Shown here in pieces: positions 38,426 through 47,636 of a stretch of DNA of 64,000 bases (positions are counted from its first letter, which is position 1; each line of letters opens with the position of its first letter). The notes below the pieces were generated by a model. It worked only from the letters and a program-made list of their open reading frames with translations. It did no database searches and was not told the DNA's origin. The DNA is taken from positions 1 to 64,000 of the forward strand of contig NZ_WINI01000004.1 of the NCBI RefSeq assembly GCF_009497155.1, given 5' to 3'. Source of the DNA: Glaciimonas soli (GTDB lineage: Bacteria > Pseudomonadota > Gammaproteobacteria > Burkholderiales > Burkholderiaceae_D). The position numbers and the translations under genes are program-made.

Positions 38426-38818
38426 TTACGGCGACTCAACGACGGTTCCTTGGTGGTAGACAATTTTCCATTCTCCGGTAGTGCGTCGCCAAAGCGTTGC
38501 CCGACGGGTAGTTCTGGAACCCTGTAACAACGTATAGGTCAACAGATAGGTATCAGGCGCAACTTCCTGGCAGAAGAAGTCTTGCGTCTCCCAATTTTCC
38601 TCGATTGACTGGCCGTATCGCTCTTCGAGAATGTCAAGGACGTGCGCCCGACTGTATCGGCGGCCAGACGCACCGACCTCCCAGAACTCTGCGTCTGTCA
38701 TCAACTCGAAGGCGGCACGCGTTGTTCCATGTTCGGGCCGATGGAAGATCGGTTCTCGCGCCGACAATTCGTCTTGCACGGCCATAAGCCGTATTTCTGT
38801 GATTCGAGTAGGTTCCAT
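38426..38818 (-). CDS. DUF4440 / SnoaL-like (NTF2 fold) protein
   Basis: This is a 130-aa cytosolic protein. FWEVGASGRRYSRAHVLDIL in the middle and ATLWRRTTGEWKIVYHQGT at the end match the DUF4440 NTF2-like family, small cone-shaped folds with varied ligands. No operon partner is visible, with gaps of about 190 and 290 bp on either side. No specific function can be given. Confidence 0.78.
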   Translation of the reverse strand: MEPTRITEIRLMAVQDELSAREPIFHRPEHGTTRAAFELMTDAEFWEVGASGRRYSRAHVLDILEERYGQSIEENWETQDFFCQEVAPDTYLLTYTLLQGSRTTRRATLWRRTTGEWKIVYHQGTVVESP

Positions 38819-39051
38819 ATGATTGCCGCTAAGGCTTAATAACGGATTTGTCCTTTATCGACTCAATTCTCGGGTAGAAATAGCAGCTTCGTAGCCTGCA
38901 CCAGATTGCATGGATCAGTCTCCACCAAAAGACGCCGTGACATGAGCCGATGGCACGACGAATGCCAATAGTATGACCGATAATTTCGCAATGCTAACTC
39001 CCTAACAGATATGGTGCTCATGCGGGCCGAGTTACGTAAATTGCAGGCATG

Positions 39052-39079
39052 AAAAAGCCACCTCCTCGGTGGCTTTTTT
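39052..39079. terminator. Bidirectional rho-independent terminator
   Basis: GCCACC-tcctc-GGTGGC is flanked by A5 and T6. It lies 29 bp after the stop of the DUF1090 gene (minus strand) and could also stop plus-strand transcripts. Confidence 0.92.
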
Positions 39080-39107
39080 ATTCCAGGTAAAGCCTTGCGG
39101 CGGAACT

Positions 39108-39488
39108 TTATGGCGCGCGTTTCGCTTCTTCCAGTTCTGCTTCTGCATGCGCCAGTTTGCTTTTGCTCTTGGCGATTTTTTTGGGGCTGCCGCTTGCTTG
39201 CGCCCGCTTCAGATCAGCTTTCTTTTCCTCGACTGCATGCGTCTTTTCTGTAATCTTCTCCTCGCGCTCTGCTGCCAGGCTGGCTTCCGAGCAGTTGTTT
39301 CTGACTGCGTCCAGTGCCGTCTGCAAACCAGCGATCCGTCCGCTGTTGCCATGGGCCTTGGCATAGTCCATTTCTTTTTCAAGCGATGCTCTTTTTGCCG
39401 CACATCCAGCAGGTACAGGAGATTGTGCCAATGCTGGCAGGCTGATCAGGATAGTTGCGGCCAAGGTGGCGGAGCGTAAATAGCGCAT
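39108..39488 (-). CDS. DUF1090 (YqjC-like) periplasmic protein
   Basis: This 126-aa protein has a signal peptide (ending ALAQS, about residue 22) and the conserved N-terminal Cys (PAGCAAKRASLEKEM). A second Cys (RNNCSEASL) leads into a long Lys/Glu/Ala-rich coiled coil, the DUF1090 pattern. The family is small and periplasmic, with unknown function. AAGGA precedes the ATG, and a strong terminator follows. Confidence 0.85.
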   Translation of the reverse strand: MRYLRSATLAATILISLPALAQSPVPAGCAAKRASLEKEMDYAKAHGNSGRIAGLQTALDAVRNNCSEASLAAEREEKITEKTHAVEEKKADLKRAQASGSPKKIAKSKSKLAHAEAELEEAKRAP

Positions 39489-39765
39489 GGAGGTCCTTAT
39501 TTGAATATGGGATGATTATTAAAATCACACGTAAAGATTGGCCAACTATACAACATATGAGTATTCGAAAGCAAAGCCATACGCACCAAAACAATGTTAA
39601 CTTGATCCGTCATAGGCTCACAACACTCTGAATTGATGACCGCCTATGGTCATGAGTCCCAAGCGTCTGACAACCGATTTTTGAGACGACAAAATCATAA
39701 GGGTACGTGAAACAATTTGCATGGCCTATGTCCGACGGAGTCTGTGCTCGCGTCCGGCAAAAAGT

Positions 39766-40833
39766 TTACAGATCGAAATTGACGATTAGTGGTGTGCCAT
39801 TAACTGATTGAACTTTACGAAACGCCTTTACTGCCTGGGTCTGTAATTCCACCGGCAATGGCACCAGTCCGGACTGCTCAATCGAATCGTCACCTTTGTT
39901 GAATGTCCAAAATATAAAGCGCAATGCTAAAGTCATTTTTTTGTCGTTCACGGCTTTTTGCGGGAGAACTATATAAATCGGCAGAAGGATAGGCCAGTTC
40001 TGACCAAGGTCCATGGCGGTCAATCTGCGCACACCATAACCGCCGTCTGTCGTTCTGGCACCAACTACGCCAGATCGAAGAAAACCCATATCTGCTTTTA
40101 CGATTGAGCCGGTTGGGTGCTTTAGTTTTACAAACGTCATTTTATTTATATTGCCAATGTCCATTTCGATATAAGAAATCGCTCCGACAGTATCGTGAAT
40201 CGTTGTTTCAAGGGTTTCGCCGCTATGCAAAAGCTGGACGGTACTTGGCCACCTGACCAATTCACCCGCTCCTATCTTGGTACTGAACTCGGTAGAAGAC
40301 TTAGAAAGAAAAGAAGAGATCGCGAGCGTTGCACCTGAAGCATCGGATCGCGCCAAGGGCTTGATACGTATTGAAGGCAGACTCATACCTGGATTTAATG
40401 CGCGAATTGACTCGTCATTCCAAGCAGTGATTTCACCAGTCATGATCTTTGCCAATACCAAGCCATTGAGTACTAACTTATTCGACTCGACTCCTGGAAG
40501 ATTCACGACTGGGACAATTGCTGTAACCATTGATGGAAACTGAATAAGCTTGCGCTCATCCAGTTCCTTGCCTGTAAGTGGAATATCAGTCACGGAAAAA
40601 TCCACGGCACCAGATGCAACGCTCTTGGCGAATTCTTCCGTTTTCCCACCCGTATATTTTAATAAGAGTGGATTATCGATAGAAGCAAAGTCGTCGGCCA
40701 GAGCCATGTACAGTGTTTGCATGTACGGAACGCCCATGACATTAACGGTGACGCTGTTCTCGCTGAACGCCGGGTTCACTAAGAAGATCGATGCTGCCAC
40801 TATCCAAAACGTTTTCAAGAATAAATTTTTCAT
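39766..40833 (-). CDS. PstS-like phosphate-binding protein (orphan)
   Basis: This 355-aa protein has a signal peptide (residues 1-23, ending AFSEN). SDASGATLAISSFL and an earlier GAVDFSVTDIPLTGKEL resemble the phosphate-binding segments of PstS (VHRSDGSGT-type and ADFGASD-type). No pstCAB genes are nearby, so it is either an orphan binding protein or a sensor. The start at 40833 follows AGGGA. The frame runs further up to 41019 but that part is not family-like. Confidence 0.75.
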   Translation of the reverse strand: MKNLFLKTFWIVAASIFLVNPAFSENSVTVNVMGVPYMQTLYMALADDFASIDNPLLLKYTGGKTEEFAKSVASGAVDFSVTDIPLTGKELDERKLIQFPSMVTAIVPVVNLPGVESNKLVLNGLVLAKIMTGEITAWNDESIRALNPGMSLPSIRIKPLARSDASGATLAISSFLSKSSTEFSTKIGAGELVRWPSTVQLLHSGETLETTIHDTVGAISYIEMDIGNINKMTFVKLKHPTGSIVKADMGFLRSGVVGARTTDGGYGVRRLTAMDLGQNWPILLPIYIVLPQKAVNDKKMTLALRFIFWTFNKGDDSIEQSGLVPLPVELQTQAVKAFRKVQSVNGTPLIVNFDL

Positions 40834-41402
40834 AGTCCCTATATGGATAAAAAAATATGAAAGGCGCGTAACTGAGAGGCGGCTCCACTTGTCAGGCATG
40901 GTAGCGGAGAGTAAAGCTATCAACGAAAACCCAAGCTCGCCTTGTCGAGGCGCGTCTGAGTTGTTAGGACCAGAGCGTTTTACGTAATGCTGATACAGAT
41001 AAGTTTTAGCCCCGTACATTTGTCGAAAGCATACAAAGACTTATCGCACCCGTTACCGGTTCACTGGTAGCTACCGAACGGCACCGTCATGTCATTTTCG
41101 TTTTACTGGTTGACGTGCACCGTGCGGATATCCGAGACCCAGGCTGCGGCTGACAAGCCAAGCGAGAGCGGAATTACTATAACCGAATAATTGTTCGGCT
41201 TTCAAGTGTTATTTGACAACCCTGCGTATCATTGTTCTCTCCATCAACCGTAAGTCTGAATGATTTAGACAGCATTTCGGCTATCTGGGCGAGAACCGCA
41301 ATCAAGAATGGGCAGTACGCTATTTTTACTGATCCAATGTAAACAAATACGCTTGCGCTTCAACTCCCCGCATGTCCGAATAGCAAATACGTTCGTGCGG
41401 TA
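40834..41402. other. Intergenic stretch upstream of the Ser/Thr kinase
   Basis: I see no convincing gene. A short hairpin CCGAATAATTGTTCGG-like stretch lies at about 41183-41198. Promoters for the divergent PstS-like and kinase genes must lie here, but I could not place them with confidence. Confidence 0.35.
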
Positions 41403-41419
41403 GCTTGTTTTCAACTTTA
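41403..41419 (-). repeat. Isolated copy of the second Tn7-like end motif
   Basis: GCTTGTTTTCAACTTTA matches GCTTGTTTTCGACTTTA at 28852-28868 in 16 of 17 positions and in the same orientation. Only one copy is seen here and it has no TGTCA terminus, so it may be a remnant or a coincidence in T-rich sequence. Confidence 0.3.
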
Positions 41420-41495
41420 TTTAAGCTAATATGCGTTGCCGTCAGTTTGTTTACGGCAATATTGTTAGTTTACGCCTTGAAAACGGGGATTTCGA

Positions 41496-43709
41496 ATGGC
41501 CGAAGCACAATCGATAGATAATCCGATCGCTGTAAAGCACTATCAGATTCATGGTCGTTTGGGTGAAGGTGGCTTTGCTCACGTTTATGAAGCCTGGGAT
41601 AGCAAGCTTTGTCGCAGCGTTGCCATCAAGCGCCTTAAAAATATCGATGGTGTCAGCAATGCCAAAGACATGCTGCGGGAAGCGCGTTTGTCGTCATCAC
41701 TCAAGCATGCCGCCTTTGTCAAAATTCACGCTTTAGAAGAAGACGATAACGATACGGCCTCTATCGTCATGGAGTTAGTGCCAGGCCGTAGCTTGAAGCA
41801 GTTACTGGCCGAAGCGCCCGTCTCGGAACTGCAAGCGCTGCAGATAGTACAGGCCACTGCCGAGGCTATGTGCGAAGCACATGATTCAGGTCTGACTCAT
41901 GGCGATTTGAAGCTCTCGAACCTTATGATCGAGCCATCGGGAACCTTGCGCATACTCGACTTCGGCCTGGCGGTGCACAGCGATCAGCAAGTCACAATCA
42001 CATTACAGCAAGCAGATCCTCAGGGCACAATCGCTTACATGGCGCCAGAGCGCCTGCGAGGCGCCGCACTGAGTCCGCAATGCGACATTTACGCGCTCGG
42101 CGTGGTTTTATACGAATTGGCGACGGCAACGCGACCGTTTCCGCATTTATCAGGGCTCGCACTAGCCGCCGCCCATCTGCAATCTTCATCCGAGCAATGG
42201 CACTACCCGGTTACGATGCATGCTCAATTAATCGGTTTGATACACAGAATGACCGCCTATTCGAGCGAGCAACGGCTTCAATCCATGCGCGAGACGCATA
42301 GCCAAATCGTTGAGGTTGTGAAAGCACTGCAATCAGATTCATCCACCACTTCCGCGCCGACCGCGTTGATGCCGACTGTTTCGGCACCATTGCCGCCGGT
42401 AAGCAAAAATACGCCGCTCTCCCGGCTGGGGCGAAAACTCCCGCTGGCAATTGCACTGACAATTGCGCTCGCCGGTGGCGTGTGGCTGGCGTCGCCGTAC
42501 GCATCGTATTGGTTAACACTGGTCACACCGAAAGCACCGTTCAGTGAAGCGCTGGAAATGAAACAGGGGCTGGCAGCGCTGCAAGCGTGGGACCGTCCGG
42601 GCGAACTGGACGACGCGGAAACCAAATTCACGACCGTACTCCAGCACGATTCGAGTAACGCTGCTGCCGTCGCAGGGTTATCGCAGGTCTACAGCCTGCG
42701 CTACAAGAACGACAATCTGGACGATACCTGGCGACAAAAGGCCGCAGCGGCGGCCCAACAGGCGCTCAAGCTGAATGACCAATTGGCGCTGAGCCATGTT
42801 GCCTATGGCAACGCACTGTTCAATGAAGGCAAAATCGAGGACGCGTCGGCAGCTTACGAACACGCGCTAAATCTGGACCCGACGAACCTGTTTGGATTAT
42901 TAGCCAAGGCGCAATCGCTGGACAAATTGCATCGCCCCAATGAAGCGCTGGCCGCAGCGCAAAAGGATCTACAGGATTACCCGCATGAGCGAGCATTTGC
43001 CGACCTGATCGGTACGATATTTTATGAGCAGGGAAACTTCAAGGCGGCGGAGCAGGCATTCCGCCAGAGTATCAAGATTCAACCGGACGCCGTATTTTCA
43101 TACGCGAATCTGAGTGCCGCGCTGCTCAGTCAGGATCGTTCGGCCGAAGCCATGCAAGTGCTGCAACAAGGCTTGCAGATCAGGCCTAGCGCCTGGCTGT
43201 ATAGCAACCTGGGCAACGCCTTGTTCATGCGTGAAGATTATGTCGGCGCTGTCGCCGCTTTCGAGGCGGCAGTTTCCACAACCAAGGGTAACCCCAACGA
43301 TTATCTTGGCTGGGCCGATCTTGCGGATACCTTGCTGTGGATACCAGGGCGTGAAGCGGAAGCCCGCACTAGTTATCAACACGCGATCAACCTGCTGTCG
43401 ACACGCCTCGTACACACGCCAAACAATGAAAAAATGCTATCGCAAATGGCGTTGTACCTTGCCAGAGTGGGTAATCGAAGCGAGTGTGAAACTCTGTTAC
43501 AGAAGGTGCTAAAACTGGCCCCCGACGATGCTTACGTTCATTTTCGTGCTGGCCTCGCCTACGAATTAATCGGTAACCGGAGCAAAGCGCTGGAATCCAT
43601 CGCGCGCGCAAGGCATTTGGGGTTTCCTGCAAAATTTATCGAGACCACACCGGAACTGGTTGGACTACGCAAAGACCCGGGGTATTTAAAAATAGGGGCA
43701 ATTCCGTGA
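41496..43709 (+). CDS. Membrane Ser/Thr protein kinase with C-terminal TPR domain
   Basis: This is a 737-aa Hanks-type kinase. The P-loop GEGGFAHVYEA begins near 23, with Lys45 in VAIKRLK. The catalytic loop HGDLKLSN has Asp137 but Gly in place of the usual Arg, making it a non-RD kinase. Asp155 lies in DFGLAV, and APERL follows. One TM helix lies near 315-334. About 400 residues of tetratricopeptide repeats follow (such as ALNLDPTNLFGLLAKAQSL). GGGGA precedes the ATG. It is followed by a sigma-54 promoter and opposed by an FHA-containing sigma-54 activator, a plausible phospho-substrate. Confidence 0.92.
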   Translation: MAEAQSIDNPIAVKHYQIHGRLGEGGFAHVYEAWDSKLCRSVAIKRLKNIDGVSNAKDMLREARLSSSLKHAAFVKIHALEEDDNDTASIVMELVPGRSLKQLLAEAPVSELQALQIVQATAEAMCEAHDSGLTHGDLKLSNLMIEPSGTLRILDFGLAVHSDQQVTITLQQADPQGTIAYMAPERLRGAALSPQCDIYALGVVLYELATATRPFPHLSGLALAAAHLQSSSEQWHYPVTMHAQLIGLIHRMTAYSSEQRLQSMRETHSQIVEVVKALQSDSSTTSAPTALMPTVSAPLPPVSKNTPLSRLGRKLPLAIALTIALAGGVWLASPYASYWLTLVTPKAPFSEALEMKQGLAALQAWDRPGELDDAETKFTTVLQHDSSNAAAVAGLSQVYSLRYKNDNLDDTWRQKAAAAAQQALKLNDQLALSHVAYGNALFNEGKIEDASAAYEHALNLDPTNLFGLLAKAQSLDKLHRPNEALAAAQKDLQDYPHERAFADLIGTIFYEQGNFKAAEQAFRQSIKIQPDAVFSYANLSAALLSQDRSAEAMQVLQQGLQIRPSAWLYSNLGNALFMREDYVGAVAAFEAAVSTTKGNPNDYLGWADLADTLLWIPGREAEARTSYQHAINLLSTRLVHTPNNEKMLSQMALYLARVGNRSECETLLQKVLKLAPDDAYVHFRAGLAYELIGNRSKALESIARARHLGFPAKFIETTPELVGLRKDPGYLKIGAIP

Positions 43710-43722
43710 ACAGAAATGAGCC

Positions 43723-43738
43723 TGGCACGGCTTGTGCA
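43723..43738 (+). promoter_or_regulatory. Sigma-54 (-24/-12) promoter
   Basis: TGGCACGGCTTGTGCA matches the consensus TGGCACG-N4-TTGCA at every position except the first T of the -12 box, with exact GG-N10-GC spacing. It starts 14 bp after the kinase stop. The expected start site is about 80 bp before the ATG of the 157-aa gene. It is the likely target of the FHA-containing activator encoded at 44367-45884. Confidence 0.8.
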
Positions 43739-43828
43739 TTAGATAGCATTCGCGTCACCTTCATGCCAACGAAATAATTCGGAACCCAACCCAATTTCGG
43801 CGGCCAATTTAATACCCGGAGAAGTTAT

Positions 43829-44302
43829 ATGACTCAAACGAAGCAACCTATAGCCTACACTAGCACTTTGATTCCGTTAGACCAGACGATCCGTTCTGCT
43901 CCATACGTACCATGGGTAATTACGCCGACGCCAGAGCATACTGCGGAACCGGGTAAACTCGGCGGAATGCCGTGGTTCAGAGCGGGGGACACAATCACTT
44001 TTAACATCCAGGGCGTTGAGTCGGGCTCCGGCAAGAGCACCCTTACTTTCGCCAAACTCCCGCCGATGGAATCGACTTTGCCGACGCCATTCAAACAGTA
44101 CAATAAGGAAAAACACCCGCACTCACCGTATCATTACAAACTGGGTGAGGTATTGGAGTTTGACAATATCGCCGGGCAGGAAGCGCAGTGGAGTTTTACC
44201 TTGGCGCATGATGCTGGAAACGGCAATCACCACGTACTGGAACTTGACCCGGAACTGCGGGTTGGTACTGGTGTTCAAGGCTGTGGCGACGATAAAAGTT
44301 AA
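43829..44302 (+). CDS. Protein of unknown function under a sigma-54 promoter
   Basis: I do not recognise this 157-aa protein. It has no signal peptide or membrane helix. The sequence is Pro/Thr-rich, with predicted beta character (FRAGDTITFNIQGV, WSFTLAHDAGNGNHHVLELD) and a single Cys near the C-terminus (VQGCGDDKS). It lies between the Ser/Thr kinase and the FHA-sigma-54 activator and directly behind a sigma-54 promoter, so it is probably the regulated output of that module. GAGAAG precedes the ATG. Confidence 0.75.
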   Translation: MTQTKQPIAYTSTLIPLDQTIRSAPYVPWVITPTPEHTAEPGKLGGMPWFRAGDTITFNIQGVESGSGKSTLTFAKLPPMESTLPTPFKQYNKEKHPHSPYHYKLGEVLEFDNIAGQEAQWSFTLAHDAGNGNHHVLELDPELRVGTGVQGCGDDKS

Positions 44303-44366
44303 ACGGCCTTAACGATCACAAGATAATGGCGGGTGAAATCCGGAAAAATCCGGACTAGCTCGCCAA

Positions 44367-45884
44367 CTACAATACCCGCAGATAACGCCTCAATGGCTCC
44401 GCGGGTGTCTTCAAGCGCGACGCGCACCGCTCGACGTTTCCGCCGCAATCGACCATGGCCTGACGAATTTCCTCCAGCGAAATGCTGTCCAGATTACGAA
44501 TCTGAGGATGGGCTTCCAATAACTTGTACATTGACGGGCGCGATATCCCCAGCGTTTGTGCGGCACCCTGAATGTGCCAATCGTTCTTCTCCATGGCCGC
44601 CAATATCTCCGCCTGCGTCAGATCCACCAACCGCCGCCGGCCCGATACAGCGCTGGCCCTGGCAACACTCGAAAGAGCGCCGGTGGCGGGTCTGATCCGG
44701 GCAGCATCAGCCCTGGCATCAACCAAGGTGTAAAAGTCCGGCGCTGGTTCGCCCGGCAGCAATAGTAATAAGCGATTGACGGCATGTGTTAGCTGACGCA
44801 CATTTCCCGGCCAGTCGTAGAGTATAAATTGCGCGATCAGCGAGGCCGGCAGCTGAAGTTCAACCCCCGTTGATAAGTTGGACGACGCCAGCAAATGGGC
44901 GATCAGCGTGCCGATGTCTTCACGTCGCTCACGCAGTGGCGGCAAATGGATGGTAAAACTCTCCAGTCGGCATAATAACGCCTGATTAAACATAAACCCG
45001 GTGTCATATAAATTCTGATCAGTAGCGGTAATCAGCCGCGCGCTCGATCGTACGTCGTGCGCCGCACCAAGCGGACGGTATTCACCCGTTTCCAGCACGC
45101 GCAGTAGCATGGGCTGTACTGCCGCCGGCGTGTTGCCCACTTCATCAAGGAACAGTGTGGAGTCCTCCGCTTCGGCGAACAGGCCGCTGCGGGCCGTTTG
45201 TGCCCCGGTATAGGCACCGCGAGTAGCGCCGAACAAATCTGCCGCCGCCAGTGACTCATTGAGCGTTGCCATATTTACACTTACCAGACGCGCCTTGGCA
45301 CGCCGGCTCAATCTATGAATACCGCGCGCCGCGACCTCTTTTCCGGTACCGGTTTCCCCCATTAGCAAAACGGAAACATCGGTCTTGGCTACTTGCCGAA
45401 TCTGGTCACGCGTGGCGATTGCGGCACTGCCTATTCCCAGCCAGCCATCGACCGGATTATCTCTGGGAAGACAGTGCATCCAATGCAGACATAGCACAAC
45501 CATCCGGCCCAGACTCAATACCGCGCCAGCGGTAATTTGCTCGTGCGACAGAAAAGTGCTCTCGCTGATGTCGTTACCATTGATTTCGAGCGCCATGCGG
45601 GTATTACCCGATGGTTGAATGACAATACCGCCCTGGCTCTGTGTGATTCGCAGCGGCGCCCGTGAAATCCCGCCATATGCCAAGCCTCCGGCCTCCCCTC
45701 CTGGGCGGCGAAACAAAGGCTCAAAACGCGATAAATCCAACGGCGTGGATGGATCCGCCCACAAGAATTGCTCGCCTATGCGCATCGCATCCGGATGCCA
45801 AGCGATACTGAGGGCCAGCAGTGGCACATCCTTTTGCGCACCGGCGAATGAAGGCGATGGGATGGTAAAGTCTGAATTGATCAT
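44367..45884 (-). CDS. Sigma-54-dependent activator with an N-terminal FHA-like domain
   Basis: This 505-aa protein has residues about 20-130 that look like an FHA phosphothreonine-binding fold (strands around LSIAWHPDAMRIGEQF and NGNDISESTFLSHEQ). The AAA+ domain has Walker A GETGTGKE near 174, the sigma-54 contact loop GAYTGA near 220 (the Tyr variant of GAFTGA) and Walker B LFLDEVGN near 243. A Fis-type helix-turn-helix (IQGAAQTLGISRPSMYKLL) is followed by an extra C-terminal helical segment. There is no receiver, so control probably comes from the adjacent Ser/Thr kinase. The start at 45884 was preferred to 45959. Confidence 0.88.
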   Translation of the reverse strand: MINSDFTIPSPSFAGAQKDVPLLALSIAWHPDAMRIGEQFLWADPSTPLDLSRFEPLFRRPGGEAGGLAYGGISRAPLRITQSQGGIVIQPSGNTRMALEINGNDISESTFLSHEQITAGAVLSLGRMVVLCLHWMHCLPRDNPVDGWLGIGSAAIATRDQIRQVAKTDVSVLLMGETGTGKEVAARGIHRLSRRAKARLVSVNMATLNESLAAADLFGATRGAYTGAQTARSGLFAEAEDSTLFLDEVGNTPAAVQPMLLRVLETGEYRPLGAAHDVRSSARLITATDQNLYDTGFMFNQALLCRLESFTIHLPPLRERREDIGTLIAHLLASSNLSTGVELQLPASLIAQFILYDWPGNVRQLTHAVNRLLLLLPGEPAPDFYTLVDARADAARIRPATGALSSVARASAVSGRRRLVDLTQAEILAAMEKNDWHIQGAAQTLGISRPSMYKLLEAHPQIRNLDSISLEEIRQAMVDCGGNVERCASRLKTPAEPLRRYLRVL

Positions 45885-45992
45885 TGTCCGCCAGAAACAG
45901 TCTGAAGGGCGAATGTAAATGAGTGCGGGGCGAGTGTCAACTCGCCCCGCTACAGGCAAATGCAGCGCCGATTCAAAGTCAGATTTTGGCGG

Positions 45993-46037
45993 ATACTACT
46001 CAGCAAGACGGCGAGGTATCGTCTTGCTGAGTAGTAT
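45993..46037. other. Perfect 18-bp stem-loop downstream of the 529-aa gene
   Basis: ATACTACTCAGCAAGACG (45993-46010) pairs perfectly with its inverse (46020-46037) across a 9-nt loop. It sits 10 bp after the stop of the 529-aa gene and before the activator gene on the same strand. There is no T-tract, so it is either a protective 3' hairpin, a non-canonical terminator or a protein binding site. Confidence 0.6.
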
Positions 46038-46046
46038 TGTTAGAAA

Positions 46047-47636
46047 TTACACGTTAGCCGGCGAACAAGAAACCACTCCGCCCAAGACATAGGCCTTTTG
46101 CTGCTGGATCGGGGTCGTGCCGCTGATCACCGGCGGTCCAAGCGTGACAGTGACCGATCCCGACGACGACCCAGCATTGATTTTTTGTACCGAATAAGAG
46201 CCTGAGGCTCCGCCGAAATCGAACATGCCGAGTAATTTAAGTTGTACCGCGGCGTTAACCTGAAAGTCGCTGGTGATACCACTGGCGTTGGAGCCGGCAA
46301 ACGTGATGCTGATGGTCGGTTGCTGGCTGATGACGAAGGTTTTGAGACGCGACAAGGCTTTGCCCGGTCCAAACAATTTGGCCACATCGAACTCACTACC
46401 TTGCAGCTGGTAACCGGTCGCATCTTTTCCAGTCTGGGCAGCTATTTCCTGCAAAACATCGTCCGCATACCAACCCGTGGTGTTATCGGCCGATAGCACG
46501 CTCGGATTCGACGCAAACATGGTCACGCCCGGATAGGTAACGTTCATGGTGATCTTGGACTGCGACGTAATGTAGCGCGACAAATCGTGCGAGGCACCGG
46601 CGTTGACCGCAATGTCCAAAATATCGACGATGGGAATAGTGAAGCTGGCACCACCCGCAATGCTCAACTGTGCGCTGTAGGAACCGAAGTCGGATATATT
46701 GATTGCCACACTAATCGCATTGGTACTGGCATTCAAACCCACAACCAATTGATTAGCGGTAGGTAATTTGTTCGGCGTAAAGCCAACATAATCGTCCATA
46801 TCACTAACCTGCATGCCCCCATTAGTTTGTGATGGCTTAGTGACGTTAGCGACAATTGCCGCAAGACGCGCGGTAGCGGCATAGTAGCGGTTGTGCAGCA
46901 CATAGCTGTCACCAGATATGCTGTGGTATGCAGCGATCGCGTTACGCAAGGAATGCAACGAGGCTGGCATGTTGGGAACCGAGCCGTATGTCGCATTAAT
47001 TTGATTGAATATATCCTGTAGTTTTCCACCAAAAGACAACGGCTTTTTGTACCTGCCGCCGACGTTCTCAAACTCGCTCAGGATAGCTGCGATCTGCGCG
47101 CTGGCAACCGCGTCTTGCCTCGCCATTATCGCCTGATCGTACTGGGAGAACGAGAACGTAACGGCACCCATGATCCGCGCATACAGTCTGGAAAAACCAC
47201 CGGCGATGAGTTCTGGCCGACCATTGCTTGCCACACCCAGCAAGGTGTCGATGTCTTGCAGTGCGGCCTGATTATAATAAGTGTTGCTGCCGTCAGTGAT
47301 ACCGTAGTTAAAGCCAGACGGATAGTTAATCATGCTGAATGCGCCGTCGAGCCTGGTCGACAATAACTGGGTAACCTGCTTCTCGACACCATCGATGAAA
47401 GCTTGTTGCATCGGTAACACGCCCGCCCTGGCCGCCTGCACCTTGGGCTTATTCGGAAAAGTCAACGCGCGGCACTTCGACAGCAAAGGTGGCGCAGGAA
47501 TTGGTTTGGCAGCGACCCAATTGGCGTAACATTCTTGTATGGCCGCAGCTGAGGAGGATGCAACGACTGTTTGTACCCAGTCGTATAGAGGGGAATTGGT
47601 GGATGGGCGAGCAATGCTGACGCGATACGCAGGCAT
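46047..47636 (-). CDS. Unrecognised 529-aa protein of the kinase/FHA/sigma-54 locus
   Basis: I recognise no family. There is no signal peptide or TM helix. The N-terminal half is helical with aromatic-rich stretches (FNYGITDGSNTYYNQ, RYYAATARLAAIVANV). The C-terminal half looks beta-rich with Ser/Thr/Gly repeats (FGGASGSYSVQKI, SSSGSVTVTLGP). It lies upstream of, and on the same strand as, the sigma-54 activator, separated by a long hairpin. A set of TTTACACA repeats lies about 240 bp before its start. It could be an effector or structural protein of the system. Confidence 0.7.
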   Translation of the reverse strand: MPAYRVSIARPSTNSPLYDWVQTVVASSSAAAIQECYANWVAAKPIPAPPLLSKCRALTFPNKPKVQAARAGVLPMQQAFIDGVEKQVTQLLSTRLDGAFSMINYPSGFNYGITDGSNTYYNQAALQDIDTLLGVASNGRPELIAGGFSRLYARIMGAVTFSFSQYDQAIMARQDAVASAQIAAILSEFENVGGRYKKPLSFGGKLQDIFNQINATYGSVPNMPASLHSLRNAIAAYHSISGDSYVLHNRYYAATARLAAIVANVTKPSQTNGGMQVSDMDDYVGFTPNKLPTANQLVVGLNASTNAISVAINISDFGSYSAQLSIAGGASFTIPIVDILDIAVNAGASHDLSRYITSQSKITMNVTYPGVTMFASNPSVLSADNTTGWYADDVLQEIAAQTGKDATGYQLQGSEFDVAKLFGPGKALSRLKTFVISQQPTISITFAGSNASGITSDFQVNAAVQLKLLGMFDFGGASGSYSVQKINAGSSSGSVTVTLGPPVISGTTPIQQQKAYVLGGVVSCSPANV

